Assembly (NCBI RefSeq): GCF_003367505.1
Contig: NZ_PXXX01000002.1
Location: forward strand, 26,180-90,179
Source: Lysinibacillus capsici
Lineage (GTDB): Bacteria > Bacillota > Bacilli > Bacillales_A > Planococcaceae
Direction: 5' to 3'
DNA length: 64,000 bases
Position 1 is the first letter of the stretch, and each line of letters opens with the position of its first letter. The position numbers were made by a program, and so were the translations under genes. Under the pieces are notes generated by a model. The model was not told the DNA's origin and did not search any database. It saw only the letters and a program-made list of their open reading frames with translations. Positions 33,344-42,305 of the stretch are shown here, piece by piece.

Positions 33344-35191
33344 ATGGGATTGCTTGAAAGGTTAAAAACGCATGTATTGACGGCAGACGGTGCAATAGGC
33401 ACAGTGCTATATGGCTATGGATTGGAGTATTGCCATGAGGAAATGAATGTTCAGAGACCCGAGTTAATTGAAAAGATTCATAGAGAATATATTGCGGCTG
33501 GTGCTGACATCATTCAAACGAATACGTACGGTGCAAATGCCATTAAATTAGCTCGCTATGGATTGGAATCACGTGTCCAACAATTTAATGAAGCTGCTAT
33601 CACCATCGCAAAACGAGCAGCGGCTGATGGCGGTCAATTTGTTTTAGGAACAATTGGTGGTATTCGGGGAATTCGTAAAAGTGATGCAACCTTGGATGAA
33701 ATATTAGCGACTATTGAAGAACAAGCAAGAGTCTTACTTGCAGGGAATCCAGATGGCCTTTTACTTGAAACTTATTATGATTTTGAAGAATTAACAGCAA
33801 CCTTAAAGATGCTACGAGAAAAAACAAAATTGCCGATTATTGCACAAGTTTCTATGCATGAGCCCGGTGTTCTACAAAATGGGATGTCTTTAAATAATGC
33901 TCTCCATGAGCTTGAAGCCCTAGGTGCTGATATTGTTGGTGTCAATTGTCGACTAGGTCCACACCATACAATTCAGGCATTTGAAGGTGTAGAACTTCCT
34001 AATAAGGCATTTATGTCGGCCTATCCAAATGCATCACTTCTGGACTTAGAGGATGGGCGTGTCGTTTATGAATCAGAAGCTGATTATTTTGGTCGAGCGG
34101 CTGTTGAATTGCGTGATCAAGGTGTACGTTTAATAGGGGGCTGCTGTGGTACAACACCCAAACATATTGCAGCAGCAAAGAAGTATTTAGAAGAGTTATC
34201 ACCGGTTCAGGAGAAGCTTGCGAAGCCTAAAAAGATTGAGATTGTTCGGGAAGCGGAGCCAACAAAGTATGAGCCTCTTCATGAAAAAGTTAAACGTGAA
34301 CGTTCTGTCATAGTAGAGTTGGATACGCCTAGACATTTAGAGATTGATGGGTTCCTTGAAGGAGCAAAGCAATTATATGATGCAGGTGCAGATGTAGTTA
34401 TGATGGCAGACAATTCATTGGCCTCTCCACGTATTAGCAATATTGCAATGGGCGCATTGTTGAAGAGCTCACATGGTGTACGCCCACTAACTCATATTAC
34501 ATGTCGAGACCGTAATTTAATTGGTCTACAATCTCATTTAATGGGGTTAAATGCTTTAGGTATTCATGATGTGTTGGCCGTTACGGGTGATCCAACAAAA
34601 GTAGGAGATTTCCCAGGTGCGACAAGTGTTTATGATGTATCTTCCATGGAGCTAATCCAATTAATTAAGCAATTAAATGAAGGGGTCTCTTTCTCAGGTA
34701 AGCCACTTCGTAAAAAAGCAAATTTTTCAGTTGCTGCTGCATTTAATCCAAACGTCCGTGTGTTAGATCGTGCTGTGACACGCTTGGAGAAGAAAATTGA
34801 GCATGGGGCAGACTACTTCATTTCTCAACCAGTATATACGAAAGAGAAAATTGTAGAGATTTATGAGGCAACAAAGCATTTACAAGCTCCAATTTACATC
34901 GGTATTATGCCTGTTACGAGTTATAAAAGTGCTGAATTTTTACATCATGAAGTGCCAGGTATCAAATTATCTGAAGATGCCTTAACAAGAATGAAAGCAT
35001 GTGGAGAAGATAAAGAAAAGGCAACCTTGGAAGGGATTGCTATTGCCAAAGAATTAGTAGAAGTGGCTACGCAATATTTCAATGGGATTTACCTTATTAC
35101 ACCATTTTTACGTTACGACGTGACACTAGAGTTGATGAAATATATAGAGCAATTGGATGAACAGAAAAAAGGAGTAAGTATACATGGCTAA
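33344..35191 (+). CDS. yitJ: Bifunctional homocysteine S-methyltransferase / methylenetetrahydrofolate reductase (YitJ)
   Basis: A 615-residue fusion. The N-terminal half (~1-290) is a homocysteine methyltransferase domain with zinc-ligand cysteines in GVNCRLGPH and GGCCGTTPKH. The C-terminal half (~320-600) is a MetF-like TIM barrel with HITCRDRN, VLAVTGDPTKVGDFPG and YFISQPVYTKE. It makes 5-methyl-THF and can methylate homocysteine. The ATG at 33344 follows AGAGG; the frame also runs back into the riboswitch but has no ribosome binding site there. It is controlled by the SAM-I riboswitch, and its end overlaps metH by 8 nt. Confidence 0.94.
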   Translation: MGLLERLKTHVLTADGAIGTVLYGYGLEYCHEEMNVQRPELIEKIHREYIAAGADIIQTNTYGANAIKLARYGLESRVQQFNEAAITIAKRAAADGGQFVLGTIGGIRGIRKSDATLDEILATIEEQARVLLAGNPDGLLLETYYDFEELTATLKMLREKTKLPIIAQVSMHEPGVLQNGMSLNNALHELEALGADIVGVNCRLGPHHTIQAFEGVELPNKAFMSAYPNASLLDLEDGRVVYESEADYFGRAAVELRDQGVRLIGGCCGTTPKHIAAAKKYLEELSPVQEKLAKPKKIEIVREAEPTKYEPLHEKVKRERSVIVELDTPRHLEIDGFLEGAKQLYDAGADVVMMADNSLASPRISNIAMGALLKSSHGVRPLTHITCRDRNLIGLQSHLMGLNALGIHDVLAVTGDPTKVGDFPGATSVYDVSSMELIQLIKQLNEGVSFSGKPLRKKANFSVAAAFNPNVRVLDRAVTRLEKKIEHGADYFISQPVYTKEKIVEIYEATKHLQAPIYIGIMPVTSYKSAEFLHHEVPGIKLSEDALTRMKACGEDKEKATLEGIAIAKELVEVATQYFNGIYLITPFLRYDVTLELMKYIEQLDEQKKGVSIHG

Positions 35192-38100
35192 GCACTCGAT
35201 TGAAGAGCAACTAGAGAAACGTATTTTAATTCTTGATGGCGCAATGGGAACAATGCTACAAAATGAAAATTTATCAGCAGAGGATTTTGGTGGCGAGGAA
35301 CTTGATGGCTGTAATGAAAATCTTGTGCTTACTAGACCAGATGTTATTGAAAAAATTCACCATAAATACTTAGAGGCAGGCGCAGATATTATTTGTACAA
35401 ATACATTTGGTGGGACGCCTCTTGTGTTAAATGAATATGATCTTGGCACAAAAGCAGAAGTAATTAATAAGCGTGCAGTGGAAATTGCTCGCCAAGCAGT
35501 GGATCGTTATTCCACATCAGATTGGCCACGTTTTGTTGCAGGGGCTATGGGGCCAACAACAAAAACGTTATCAGTAACAGGTGGTATTACATTTGAAGAG
35601 CTAGAGGAAAATTTTTATGTACAGGCAAAAGCATTAATTGAGGCAGGAGCCGACGTTTTGTTATTAGAAACAAGTCAGGATATGCTCAATGTCAAAGCAG
35701 GCACACTTGGCGTAAAGCGCGCTTTTGCATCAACGGGAAAAGAGCTACCTGTCATGATTTCAGGAACAATAGAACCGATGGGTACAACGCTTGCAGGGCA
35801 AACAATTGATGCCTTTTATATTTCGATCGAGCATATTAAACCATTATCAGTTGGCCTAAACTGTGCGACGGGACCTGAGTTTATGACGGATCACATTCGT
35901 TCATTAGCAGAGCTTTCAACAGGCTATATTAGCTGTTACCCAAATGCTGGCTTACCAGATGAAGAAGGGTGTTATCACGAATCACCAGAATCGCTATCAC
36001 AAAAATTAAAAGGCTTTGCAGAAAAGGGTTGGCTTAATATTGTAGGTGGATGTTGTGGGACGACACCCGCTCATATTGCAGCCATTCGTGAGATCTTAAA
36101 AGATGAAAAACCTCGTCAATTACCAGAAAAAACACATGGTCATGCGGTATCAGGAATTGAACCGTTATTGTATGACGATTCTATGCGTCCGTTATTTATT
36201 GGGGAGAGAACAAATGTAATCGGCTCTCGTAAATTTAAGAATTTAATCATTGACGGGAAATTTGAGGAGGCCGCAGAGATTGCACGTGCTCAAGTCAAAA
36301 ATGGTGCACATGTTATTGATATTTGTTTAGCCAACCCTGATCGCGATGAATTAGCCGATATGCGTGGATTTATGCAGGAGGTTGTAAAAAAGGTTAAGGT
36401 GCCTCTTGTGATTGACTCAACTGATGAAAAAGTAATTGAGGAAGCATTAAAGTTTTCACAAGGGAAAGCCATCATTAACTCTATTAATTTAGAGGATGGT
36501 GAAGAACGATTTGATGCAGTATTACCACTCGTGAAAAAATATGGTGCATCATTAGTTGTTGGAACGATAGATGAAAAGGGGATGGCGGTTGACCGTCATC
36601 GAAAGCTCGAAATTGCCGAGCGCTCCTATCAACTTTTAACGGAAAAATGGGGGATTGCACCAGAGGATATCATTTTCGACCCATTAATGTTCCCTGTAGG
36701 AACTGGGGATGAGCAGTATATTGGTTCAGCGCTAGAAACGATTGAAGGCATTCGTCTCATCAAAGAAAAATTGCCGCAGACATTGACTGTACTTGGCGTA
36801 AGTAATATCTCATTTGGCTTACCACCTGTTGGTCGTGAAGTACTGAATGCTGTTTATCTCTATCATTGTACACAGGCGGGCTTAGATTATGCCATTGTTA
36901 ATACAGAGAAATTGGAGCGTTATGCATCCATCCCTGAAGAGGAAATCAAACTCGCAAATGACCTGCTCTTTAATACAAATGATGAAACATTAGCAGTGTT
37001 TACAGATTTTTATCGAGATAAAAAGAAGGAAAAAACGGAAGCTGATATTCCAAAAACGGTTGAAGGTCGTTTAGCTTACTATATATTAGAAGGTACAAAA
37101 GAAGGGCTAATTGAGGATTTAGACGCTGCACGAGAAATCTTCGAGGCGCCACTTGATATAATTAATGGTCCTTTAATGGAGGGCATGGTTGAGGTAGGTC
37201 GATTATTTAATGATAATCAACTCATTGTAGCAGAGGTTTTACAATCAGCAGGTGTGATGAAGGCCGCAGTTGCTCATTTAGAGCAATTCATGGAGAAGGA
37301 TGAAGAGAGTGCTGGAAAAGGGAAAATGGTACTTGCTACAGTAAAAGGTGATGTTCACGATATTGGGAAAAACCTTGTTGATATTATATTAAGTAATAAT
37401 GGCTATAAGGTAGTCGATTTGGGCATTAAAGTAACTCCTGCCCAATTGATTGAAGCGATTCGTAAGGAAAAACCTGATTTTATTGGGCTGTCAGGTTTAC
37501 TCGTGAAATCAGCGCAACAGATGGTTATTACTGCTCAGGATTTTAAAGAGGCGGGAATTGATGTTCCTATTTTAGTTGGTGGTGCTGCACTTTCACGTCG
37601 TTTTACTGAAACAAAAATTGCAGATGAATATGGTGGTCCTGTTATTTATGCAAAGGATGCTATGCAAGGCTTAGAGCAAGCGAATCTATTAATGGGTGAA
37701 GGGACACGTGAAAATTTCTTAGCAGAAATTGAAGAATCCCGTCAAAAACGTTTAGCGGCTGATGAAAAACGAGCTGCTCGTCCGGCAAAAGAGGTAACAA
37801 TAAAGCCTGCACGAACAGTAAAAGGAGCGCCAGTATTTTTACCAGCTGATTTACGACGTCATGTGAAAAAAGACTATTCTGTATCTCATTTATATCCTTA
37901 TGTTAATATGCGTACATTACTGGGACACCATTTAGGCTTGAAAGGGCAAGTTCAGCAATTGCTTGATGCGGGCGATTCAAGAGCAACAGAGCTCAAGGAT
38001 TTAGTAGATGATTATTTAAAAAGTGATCTATTAAAGCCATCAGGTTTGTATCAATTTTTCCCTGCTCAAGCAGATGGTGATGATGTCGTTGTGTATGATC

Positions 38101-38615
38101 CTGCTGATAGTAAGACAGAAATTGAACGTTTTACCTTCCCTCGTCAGCAGGTTGAACCATTTTTATGTCTTGCAGATTTCTTAAAAACGGTAGAGAGTGG
38201 TGAAATGGACTATATTGCACTCATGGTTGTAACAGCAGGTCAAGGAGTTATGGCTAAAGCACGCCAGTTAAAAGAGGATGGGAAATTTCTTGAAAGTCAT
38301 GCCTTGCAATCGACTGCTTTAGAATTAGCAGAGGGCTTTGCTGAACGTATGCATCAGGAAATTCGTGACCAATGGGGCTTCCCTGATGCAACAGATTTCA
38401 CTATGAGAGATCGTTTTGCTGCAAAATATCAAGGTCAACGCTTTTCATTCGGATATCCTGCATGTCCTAACTTGGAGGATCAAGAGAAACTATTCGGCCT
38501 ATTAAAACCTGAGGATATTGGTGTCCATCTTACAGAAGGCTTTATGATGGAGCCTGAAGCATCTGTATCTGCAATCGTTTTTGCTCATCCTGATGCTCGC
38601 TACTTCAATGTTTAA
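35184..38615 (+). CDS. metH: Cobalamin-dependent methionine synthase
   Basis: A 1,143-residue multidomain enzyme that transfers the methyl group of methyl-THF through cobalamin to homocysteine. Domains in order: homocysteine-binding (~1-320, GLNCATGPE and GGCCGTTPAH), pterin-binding (~340-610, RTNVIGSRKF), the B12 cap (~640-710), the B12-binding Rossmann domain (~715-830) with KGDVHDIGKN, whose His725 is the cobalt ligand, and the C-terminal SAM-binding reactivation domain (~870-1143, RFSFGYPACPNLEDQ). It starts at ATG 35184 after AAAAGGAG, inside the end of yitJ. It depends on B12, for which import genes lie at 18.2-20.1 kb. Confidence 0.96.
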   Translation: MAKHSIEEQLEKRILILDGAMGTMLQNENLSAEDFGGEELDGCNENLVLTRPDVIEKIHHKYLEAGADIICTNTFGGTPLVLNEYDLGTKAEVINKRAVEIARQAVDRYSTSDWPRFVAGAMGPTTKTLSVTGGITFEELEENFYVQAKALIEAGADVLLLETSQDMLNVKAGTLGVKRAFASTGKELPVMISGTIEPMGTTLAGQTIDAFYISIEHIKPLSVGLNCATGPEFMTDHIRSLAELSTGYISCYPNAGLPDEEGCYHESPESLSQKLKGFAEKGWLNIVGGCCGTTPAHIAAIREILKDEKPRQLPEKTHGHAVSGIEPLLYDDSMRPLFIGERTNVIGSRKFKNLIIDGKFEEAAEIARAQVKNGAHVIDICLANPDRDELADMRGFMQEVVKKVKVPLVIDSTDEKVIEEALKFSQGKAIINSINLEDGEERFDAVLPLVKKYGASLVVGTIDEKGMAVDRHRKLEIAERSYQLLTEKWGIAPEDIIFDPLMFPVGTGDEQYIGSALETIEGIRLIKEKLPQTLTVLGVSNISFGLPPVGREVLNAVYLYHCTQAGLDYAIVNTEKLERYASIPEEEIKLANDLLFNTNDETLAVFTDFYRDKKKEKTEADIPKTVEGRLAYYILEGTKEGLIEDLDAAREIFEAPLDIINGPLMEGMVEVGRLFNDNQLIVAEVLQSAGVMKAAVAHLEQFMEKDEESAGKGKMVLATVKGDVHDIGKNLVDIILSNNGYKVVDLGIKVTPAQLIEAIRKEKPDFIGLSGLLVKSAQQMVITAQDFKEAGIDVPILVGGAALSRRFTETKIADEYGGPVIYAKDAMQGLEQANLLMGEGTRENFLAEIEESRQKRLAADEKRAARPAKEVTIKPARTVKGAPVFLPADLRRHVKKDYSVSHLYPYVNMRTLLGHHLGLKGQVQQLLDAGDSRATELKDLVDDYLKSDLLKPSGLYQFFPAQADGDDVVVYDPADSKTEIERFTFPRQQVEPFLCLADFLKTVESGEMDYIALMVVTAGQGVMAKARQLKEDGKFLESHALQSTALELAEGFAERMHQEIRDQWGFPDATDFTMRDRFAAKYQGQRFSFGYPACPNLEDQEKLFGLLKPEDIGVHLTEGFMMEPEASVSAIVFAHPDARYFNV

Positions 38616-38630
38616 GGCATAAAATAAGAG

Positions 38631-38673
38631 GAGATAGATAGTCTATTCAATGACTGTCTATCTCTGTTCCTTT
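38631..38673 (+). terminator. Terminator of the yitJ-metH operon
   Basis: GAGATAGATAGTC / GACTGTCTATCTC arms (one mismatch) around an 8-nt loop, followed by TGTTCCTTT. Confidence 0.8.
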
Positions 38674-38709
38674 ATAGAAGAAAACATTTGGTTAAGGGAA
38701 GTGGGCAGA

Positions 38710-39210
38710 ATGATACGATTCATGGAAGAAAGAGATATTCCCGAGGTTTTGGCTATCTATAATGATATTATTTTAACAAGCAAGGCTGTCTATCGATACG
38801 ACATACAAACTTTAGATGAAAAAGTACAGTGGTTTAGGGAGCAACAAGCATTAGATAATCCTTTACTTGTATTTGAGGATAATGGGCTTGTCGCTGGCTT
38901 TGCTACCTATAGTCAATTCCGTCCTTACCCAGGCTATAAATATACAATGGAGCACTCTGTCTATGTGCATAAAGAACATTATCAAAAAGGGATTGCGACA
39001 AAGCTCATGAACAAGCTGATAGCGATCGCTGAAGAAAATGGTGTCAAAACGCTTGTTGCTGGTATTGATGGAGAAAACATTGGTAGTATTAAAGCACATG
39101 AAAAATTAGGCTTTGAATATGCAGGAACCATTAAAAATGCAGGCTATAAATTTGAACAATGGCTAGACCTTGTGTTCTATCAACTTCATTTGACTGGACC
39201 GAAATCATAA
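38710..39210 (+). CDS. GNAT N-acetyltransferase (phosphinothricin acetyltransferase-like)
   Basis: A 166-residue acetyltransferase. MIRFMEERDIPEVLAIYNDII is the usual N-terminus of the Pat/YncA group. The acetyl-CoA loop is in HSVYVHKEHYQKGIATKLMNKL, and the C-terminal GIDGENIGSIKAHEKLGFEYAGTIKNAGYKF is a family hallmark. Members acetylate the amino group of phosphinothricin, methionine sulfoximine or related amino acids; the true substrate is unknown. The ATG at 38710 follows AAGGGAAG. An upstream in-frame start would lie inside the metH terminator. It sits between two terminators. Confidence 0.87.
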   Translation: MIRFMEERDIPEVLAIYNDIILTSKAVYRYDIQTLDEKVQWFREQQALDNPLLVFEDNGLVAGFATYSQFRPYPGYKYTMEHSVYVHKEHYQKGIATKLMNKLIAIAEENGVKTLVAGIDGENIGSIKAHEKLGFEYAGTIKNAGYKFEQWLDLVFYQLHLTGPKS

Positions 39211-39240
39211 AAGGATATGACAAATGTCATATCCTTTTTG
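39209..39240 (+). terminator. Terminator after the acetyltransferase gene
   Basis: AAAAGGATATGAC / GTCATATCCTTTT arms with a very short loop and a T-rich end. Confidence 0.88.
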
Positions 39241-39276
39241 TGATGTTTGCGTCTGTTACTGACTTGTATTCTTGTT

Positions 39277-39293
39277 TTATGATGAGGTCATAA
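39277..39293. promoter_or_regulatory. Dyad and -10 region upstream of des
   Basis: TTATGA-N5-TCATAA dyad in the des leader. TATGAT (39278-39283) could be the -10, and no good -35 is seen at the right distance, as expected for a promoter that needs an activator. DesR-P activates des in B. subtilis; binding here is inferred. Confidence 0.4.
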
Positions 39294-39319
39294 GAAAAAA
39301 AGAAACGAGGGAGTAAAAG

Positions 39320-40351
39320 ATGGCAACTATTAAAGAAAAAACAAAAAAGTTACGCCAAGATGTAGCGCCATTTGCCAAATCAGATACGCGTAAAAGTGTT
39401 TTTCAGATTATAAATACAATTGTACCGTTAATTGCATTATGGGTGGCTGGTTACTTGTTAGTGGATGTATCACCTTGGCTAACAGTCGGCTTAAGTGCTA
39501 TTTCAGCAGGTTTTGTCGTACGAACTTTTATTATTTTTCATGATTGTACACACGGCTCATTTTTCAAAAGTAAAAAGGCAAACGACTGGGTTGGATTTTT
39601 TACTGGGGTGCTAACATCATTCCCTTATGAAAAATGGAAACGTGAACATACAATTCACCATGCAACAAGCTCAAACTTAGACAAGCGTGGTATCGGTGAT
39701 ATTGATATGATGACAGTTGAAGAATATATGCAAGCCTCAAAAGGGCAACGTCTATGGTACCGCTTCTATCGTAATCCATTTGTGATGTTTGGATTAGGCC
39801 CACTTTATATGGTTCTTGTCTTAAATCGTTTTAATCGTAAGGATGCGAAGAAGAAGGAACGTCTCAATACAATTTTAACGAATATTGTCATTGTAGGAAT
39901 TTGTGCCGCTTTAATTTTCTTCATGGGCTGGCAAGCGTTTTTATTAGTGCAAGGCGTTACTTTATTTATTGCAGGTTCTTTAGGAATTTGGTTATTTTAT
40001 ATCCAGCACACGTATGAAGATTCTTATTTTGAACACGATTCAGAGTGGGATTATGTGAAAGCTGCAGTTGAAGGAAGCTCCTATTATAAATTGCCAAAAC
40101 TTTTACAATGGGTAACAGGGAATATTGGTTTCCATCATGTTCATCACTTAGCTCCTCGTGTACCTAATTATAATCTTGAAAAGGCACACAATGAGACACC
40201 GCCATTACACATGGCAACAACGATTACTTTACGTACGAGTTTAGAATCACTACGTTACAAGTTATATGATGAAGATCAAGGTAAATTTGTAACGTTTAAA
40301 GAAGTAAATGAAATTATAAAACGTAAAGAAAGAGGCAGTATTGCCGCTTAG
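39320..40351 (+). CDS. des: Acyl-lipid desaturase Des
   Basis: A 343-residue integral membrane di-iron desaturase. The three histidine boxes are HDCTHG (~residue 74), HTIHHAT (~110) and HHVHHLAP (~270). Two hydrophobic blocks are visible, at ~28-70 and ~185-225. It introduces cis double bonds into membrane phospholipid acyl chains on cold shock; the B. subtilis homologue is a Delta5 desaturase. It is followed by desK and desR in the same order as in B. subtilis. The start is ATG after GAGGGAG. A terminator ends the gene, so desKR has its own promoter. Confidence 0.95.
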   Translation: MATIKEKTKKLRQDVAPFAKSDTRKSVFQIINTIVPLIALWVAGYLLVDVSPWLTVGLSAISAGFVVRTFIIFHDCTHGSFFKSKKANDWVGFFTGVLTSFPYEKWKREHTIHHATSSNLDKRGIGDIDMMTVEEYMQASKGQRLWYRFYRNPFVMFGLGPLYMVLVLNRFNRKDAKKKERLNTILTNIVIVGICAALIFFMGWQAFLLVQGVTLFIAGSLGIWLFYIQHTYEDSYFEHDSEWDYVKAAVEGSSYYKLPKLLQWVTGNIGFHHVHHLAPRVPNYNLEKAHNETPPLHMATTITLRTSLESLRYKLYDEDQGKFVTFKEVNEIIKRKERGSIAA

Positions 40352-40355
40352 TTGA

Positions 40356-40391
40356 TAACAGCCATCTCTGCAAGAGAGATGGCTGTTTTAT
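40356..40391 (+). terminator. Terminator after des
   Basis: AACAGCCATCTCT / AGAGATGGCTGTT arms with a 5-nt loop and TTT. Confidence 0.88.
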
Positions 40392-40481
40392 GTAAAGAGA
40401 AGAATATGGGTCAAAGCATGTACAGGCATAAATTTAATTTTCTTGTTATAATAAGGGAAAAGTAGGAAAGAGCGTGAGATT

Positions 40482-41630
40482 ATGTTGAGGAAATGGCATA
40501 GTATTATTCCGAATAGTCCGATGCTCAGTGTATATTTGTGGATAATTTTTTGTTTCCTACCGTTTTTCTTCATTTTTAGGAAATCATCTTATATCGAAAT
40601 ATCGATAGGCATTACATTTTTAATGCTCTATTTTATCTTCTATCGATTTGCCATGAATTCGAAAAGCGGTTTAGTTTACATGTGGATTAGCTTTGAAATG
40701 GTCATAAACATTATTATGACCATCTTGTATGGCTATGTCTATTTGTCCATTTTTACAGCATTTTTTATTGGCAATATCCGAAGACCCGTCGGCTTTTATA
40801 TTATGTATGGTCTACATATTGGATTTACAGTTATTTCAACTGGCGCTGGATTCTTTGTAGAGCTCAACCTATTTTTATCGCAGTTGCCTTTCGTTGTATT
40901 AACAATTTTAGCTGTTGTCCTTTTACCGCTAACGCTTTATTCCAAAAATAAACGTGAAAATTTAGAGGGACAGTTAGAAACAGCCAATGAACGTATTGCT
41001 GAGTTAATTGTTTTTGAGGAACGACAAAGAATAGCTCGAGATTTACATGATACATTAGGTCAAAAATTGTCCATGATTGGTTTGAAGAGTGATCTAGCTT
41101 CTAGGCTGATTGAACGAGATCCCCAGCAGGCCTTGATTGAGATTAAGGATATACGCCAGACGGCTAGTATTGCTTTAAAAGAGGTTCGGGAATTAGTTTC
41201 AGATATGCGTACTGCAAAATTTGAAGATGAGATCATGCGTATTTCACAAATACTAAAGGCAGCTGAAATGGAGTTTGTCTTTGAAGGGGATAAAAACGCA
41301 CTGCAAGTTCCACCACTTGTAGAGAATGTTTTATCTATGTGCTTAAAAGAGGCGGTTAATAATGTTGTCAAACATAGTGGAGCAACAAAATGTGAAATTG
41401 CTTTCCATCAAAATTTTAAAGAAGTTTACTTAGTAGTGCGAGATAACGGACAGGGCATTACGAAAAAACAAGCCTGGAGAACTGGTAATGGATTGAAAGG
41501 AATGCGGGAACGTTTAGAGTTTATTAATGGGTCCTTTAAAATTGAAAGTGTTGAGGGCACCACATTAACGGTAACTATCCCAGTAGCTATTACGCATCAG
41601 AATGTCAAAGACAATCTGAAGAACATATAG
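40482..41630 (+). CDS. desK: Membrane-fluidity sensor kinase DesK
   Basis: A 382-residue HisKA_3-type kinase. Residues ~15-155 contain four to five membrane helices, the thickness-sensing part. A coiled linker leads to the H-box EERQRIARDLHDTLGQKLS with the phosphorylated His at 189, one residue from that of B. subtilis DesK. The ATPase domain has CLKEAVNNVVKHSG (N), RDNGQGITKK (G1) and GNGLKGMRERLE (G2). It senses ordered membrane lipids at low temperature and phosphorylates DesR. It begins at ATG about 10 nt after AGGAAAGAG and is separated from desR by 16 nt. Confidence 0.94.
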   Translation: MLRKWHSIIPNSPMLSVYLWIIFCFLPFFFIFRKSSYIEISIGITFLMLYFIFYRFAMNSKSGLVYMWISFEMVINIIMTILYGYVYLSIFTAFFIGNIRRPVGFYIMYGLHIGFTVISTGAGFFVELNLFLSQLPFVVLTILAVVLLPLTLYSKNKRENLEGQLETANERIAELIVFEERQRIARDLHDTLGQKLSMIGLKSDLASRLIERDPQQALIEIKDIRQTASIALKEVRELVSDMRTAKFEDEIMRISQILKAAEMEFVFEGDKNALQVPPLVENVLSMCLKEAVNNVVKHSGATKCEIAFHQNFKEVYLVVRDNGQGITKKQAWRTGNGLKGMRERLEFINGSFKIESVEGTTLTVTIPVAITHQNVKDNLKNI

Positions 41631-41646
41631 AAAAGAGGATTGTGAC

Positions 41647-42258
41647 ATGATACGAATTGTGATTGCTGAAGATCAGGGGATGCTATTAGGCGCGCTTCGC
41701 TCTTTACTTAGTATGGAGGAGGATATGGAGGTTGTTGGCTTAGCAAAAAATGGTGAGGAAGCATTGATGCTTGTGGAAGAGCATCAGCCTGATATTTGTA
41801 TTATGGATATTGAAATGCCAGTGAAAACGGGACTAGATGCAGCAGAAGAAATGCATAGCACTGGCTCAGGTTGTAAAGTCATTATTTTAACTACATTTGC
41901 TAGACCTGGTTATTTCGAACGTGCTAGAAAAGCGAGTGTCAGAGGCTATTTATTAAAGGATAGCCCGATAGAGGAGTTAGTGAGCGCAATCCGTACAATC
42001 ATGGACGGTAAACGCATTTATGCGCCAGAGCTCGTTGATTTTGTCTATGAAGATGATAGTGAGAATCCTTTAACGGAGCGAGAGAGTCAAGTTCTGACAC
42101 TTGTAGCAGAGGGCAAGACGACAAAGGAAATTGCTGCTGAGCTGTTTTTGTCTGCTGGCACAGTTCGTAACTATATTTCGACGATTTTAGAAAAACTAAA
42201 CGTCGGCAATCGAATTGAGGCCATTGCACGCTTTAAAGAAAAAGGATGGAATAAATAA
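41647..42258 (+). CDS. desR: Response regulator DesR
   Basis: A 203-residue NarL/FixJ-type regulator. The receiver domain has IAEDQGML, the phosphorylated Asp in CIMDIEMP (Asp54, the same position as in B. subtilis DesR), and YLLKDSP. The C-terminal LuxR-type helix-turn-helix is LTERESQVLTLVAEGKTTKEIAAELFLSAGTVRNYISTILEKL. Phospho-DesR activates the des promoter. It starts at ATG after AGAGGA, directly downstream of desK. Confidence 0.94.
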   Translation: MIRIVIAEDQGMLLGALRSLLSMEEDMEVVGLAKNGEEALMLVEEHQPDICIMDIEMPVKTGLDAAEEMHSTGSGCKVIILTTFARPGYFERARKASVRGYLLKDSPIEELVSAIRTIMDGKRIYAPELVDFVYEDDSENPLTERESQVLTLVAEGKTTKEIAAELFLSAGTVRNYISTILEKLNVGNRIEAIARFKEKGWNK

Positions 42259-42305
42259 AAAGAGAACCTTTTCGCATCATAAGCGAAAAGGTTCTCTTTT
42301 TTTTT
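42258..42305. terminator. Bidirectional terminator between desR and proline dehydrogenase
   Basis: AGAGAACCTTTTCGC / GCGAAAAGGTTCTCT arms with a short loop and long A and T flanks; a very strong hairpin between convergent genes. Confidence 0.93.
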
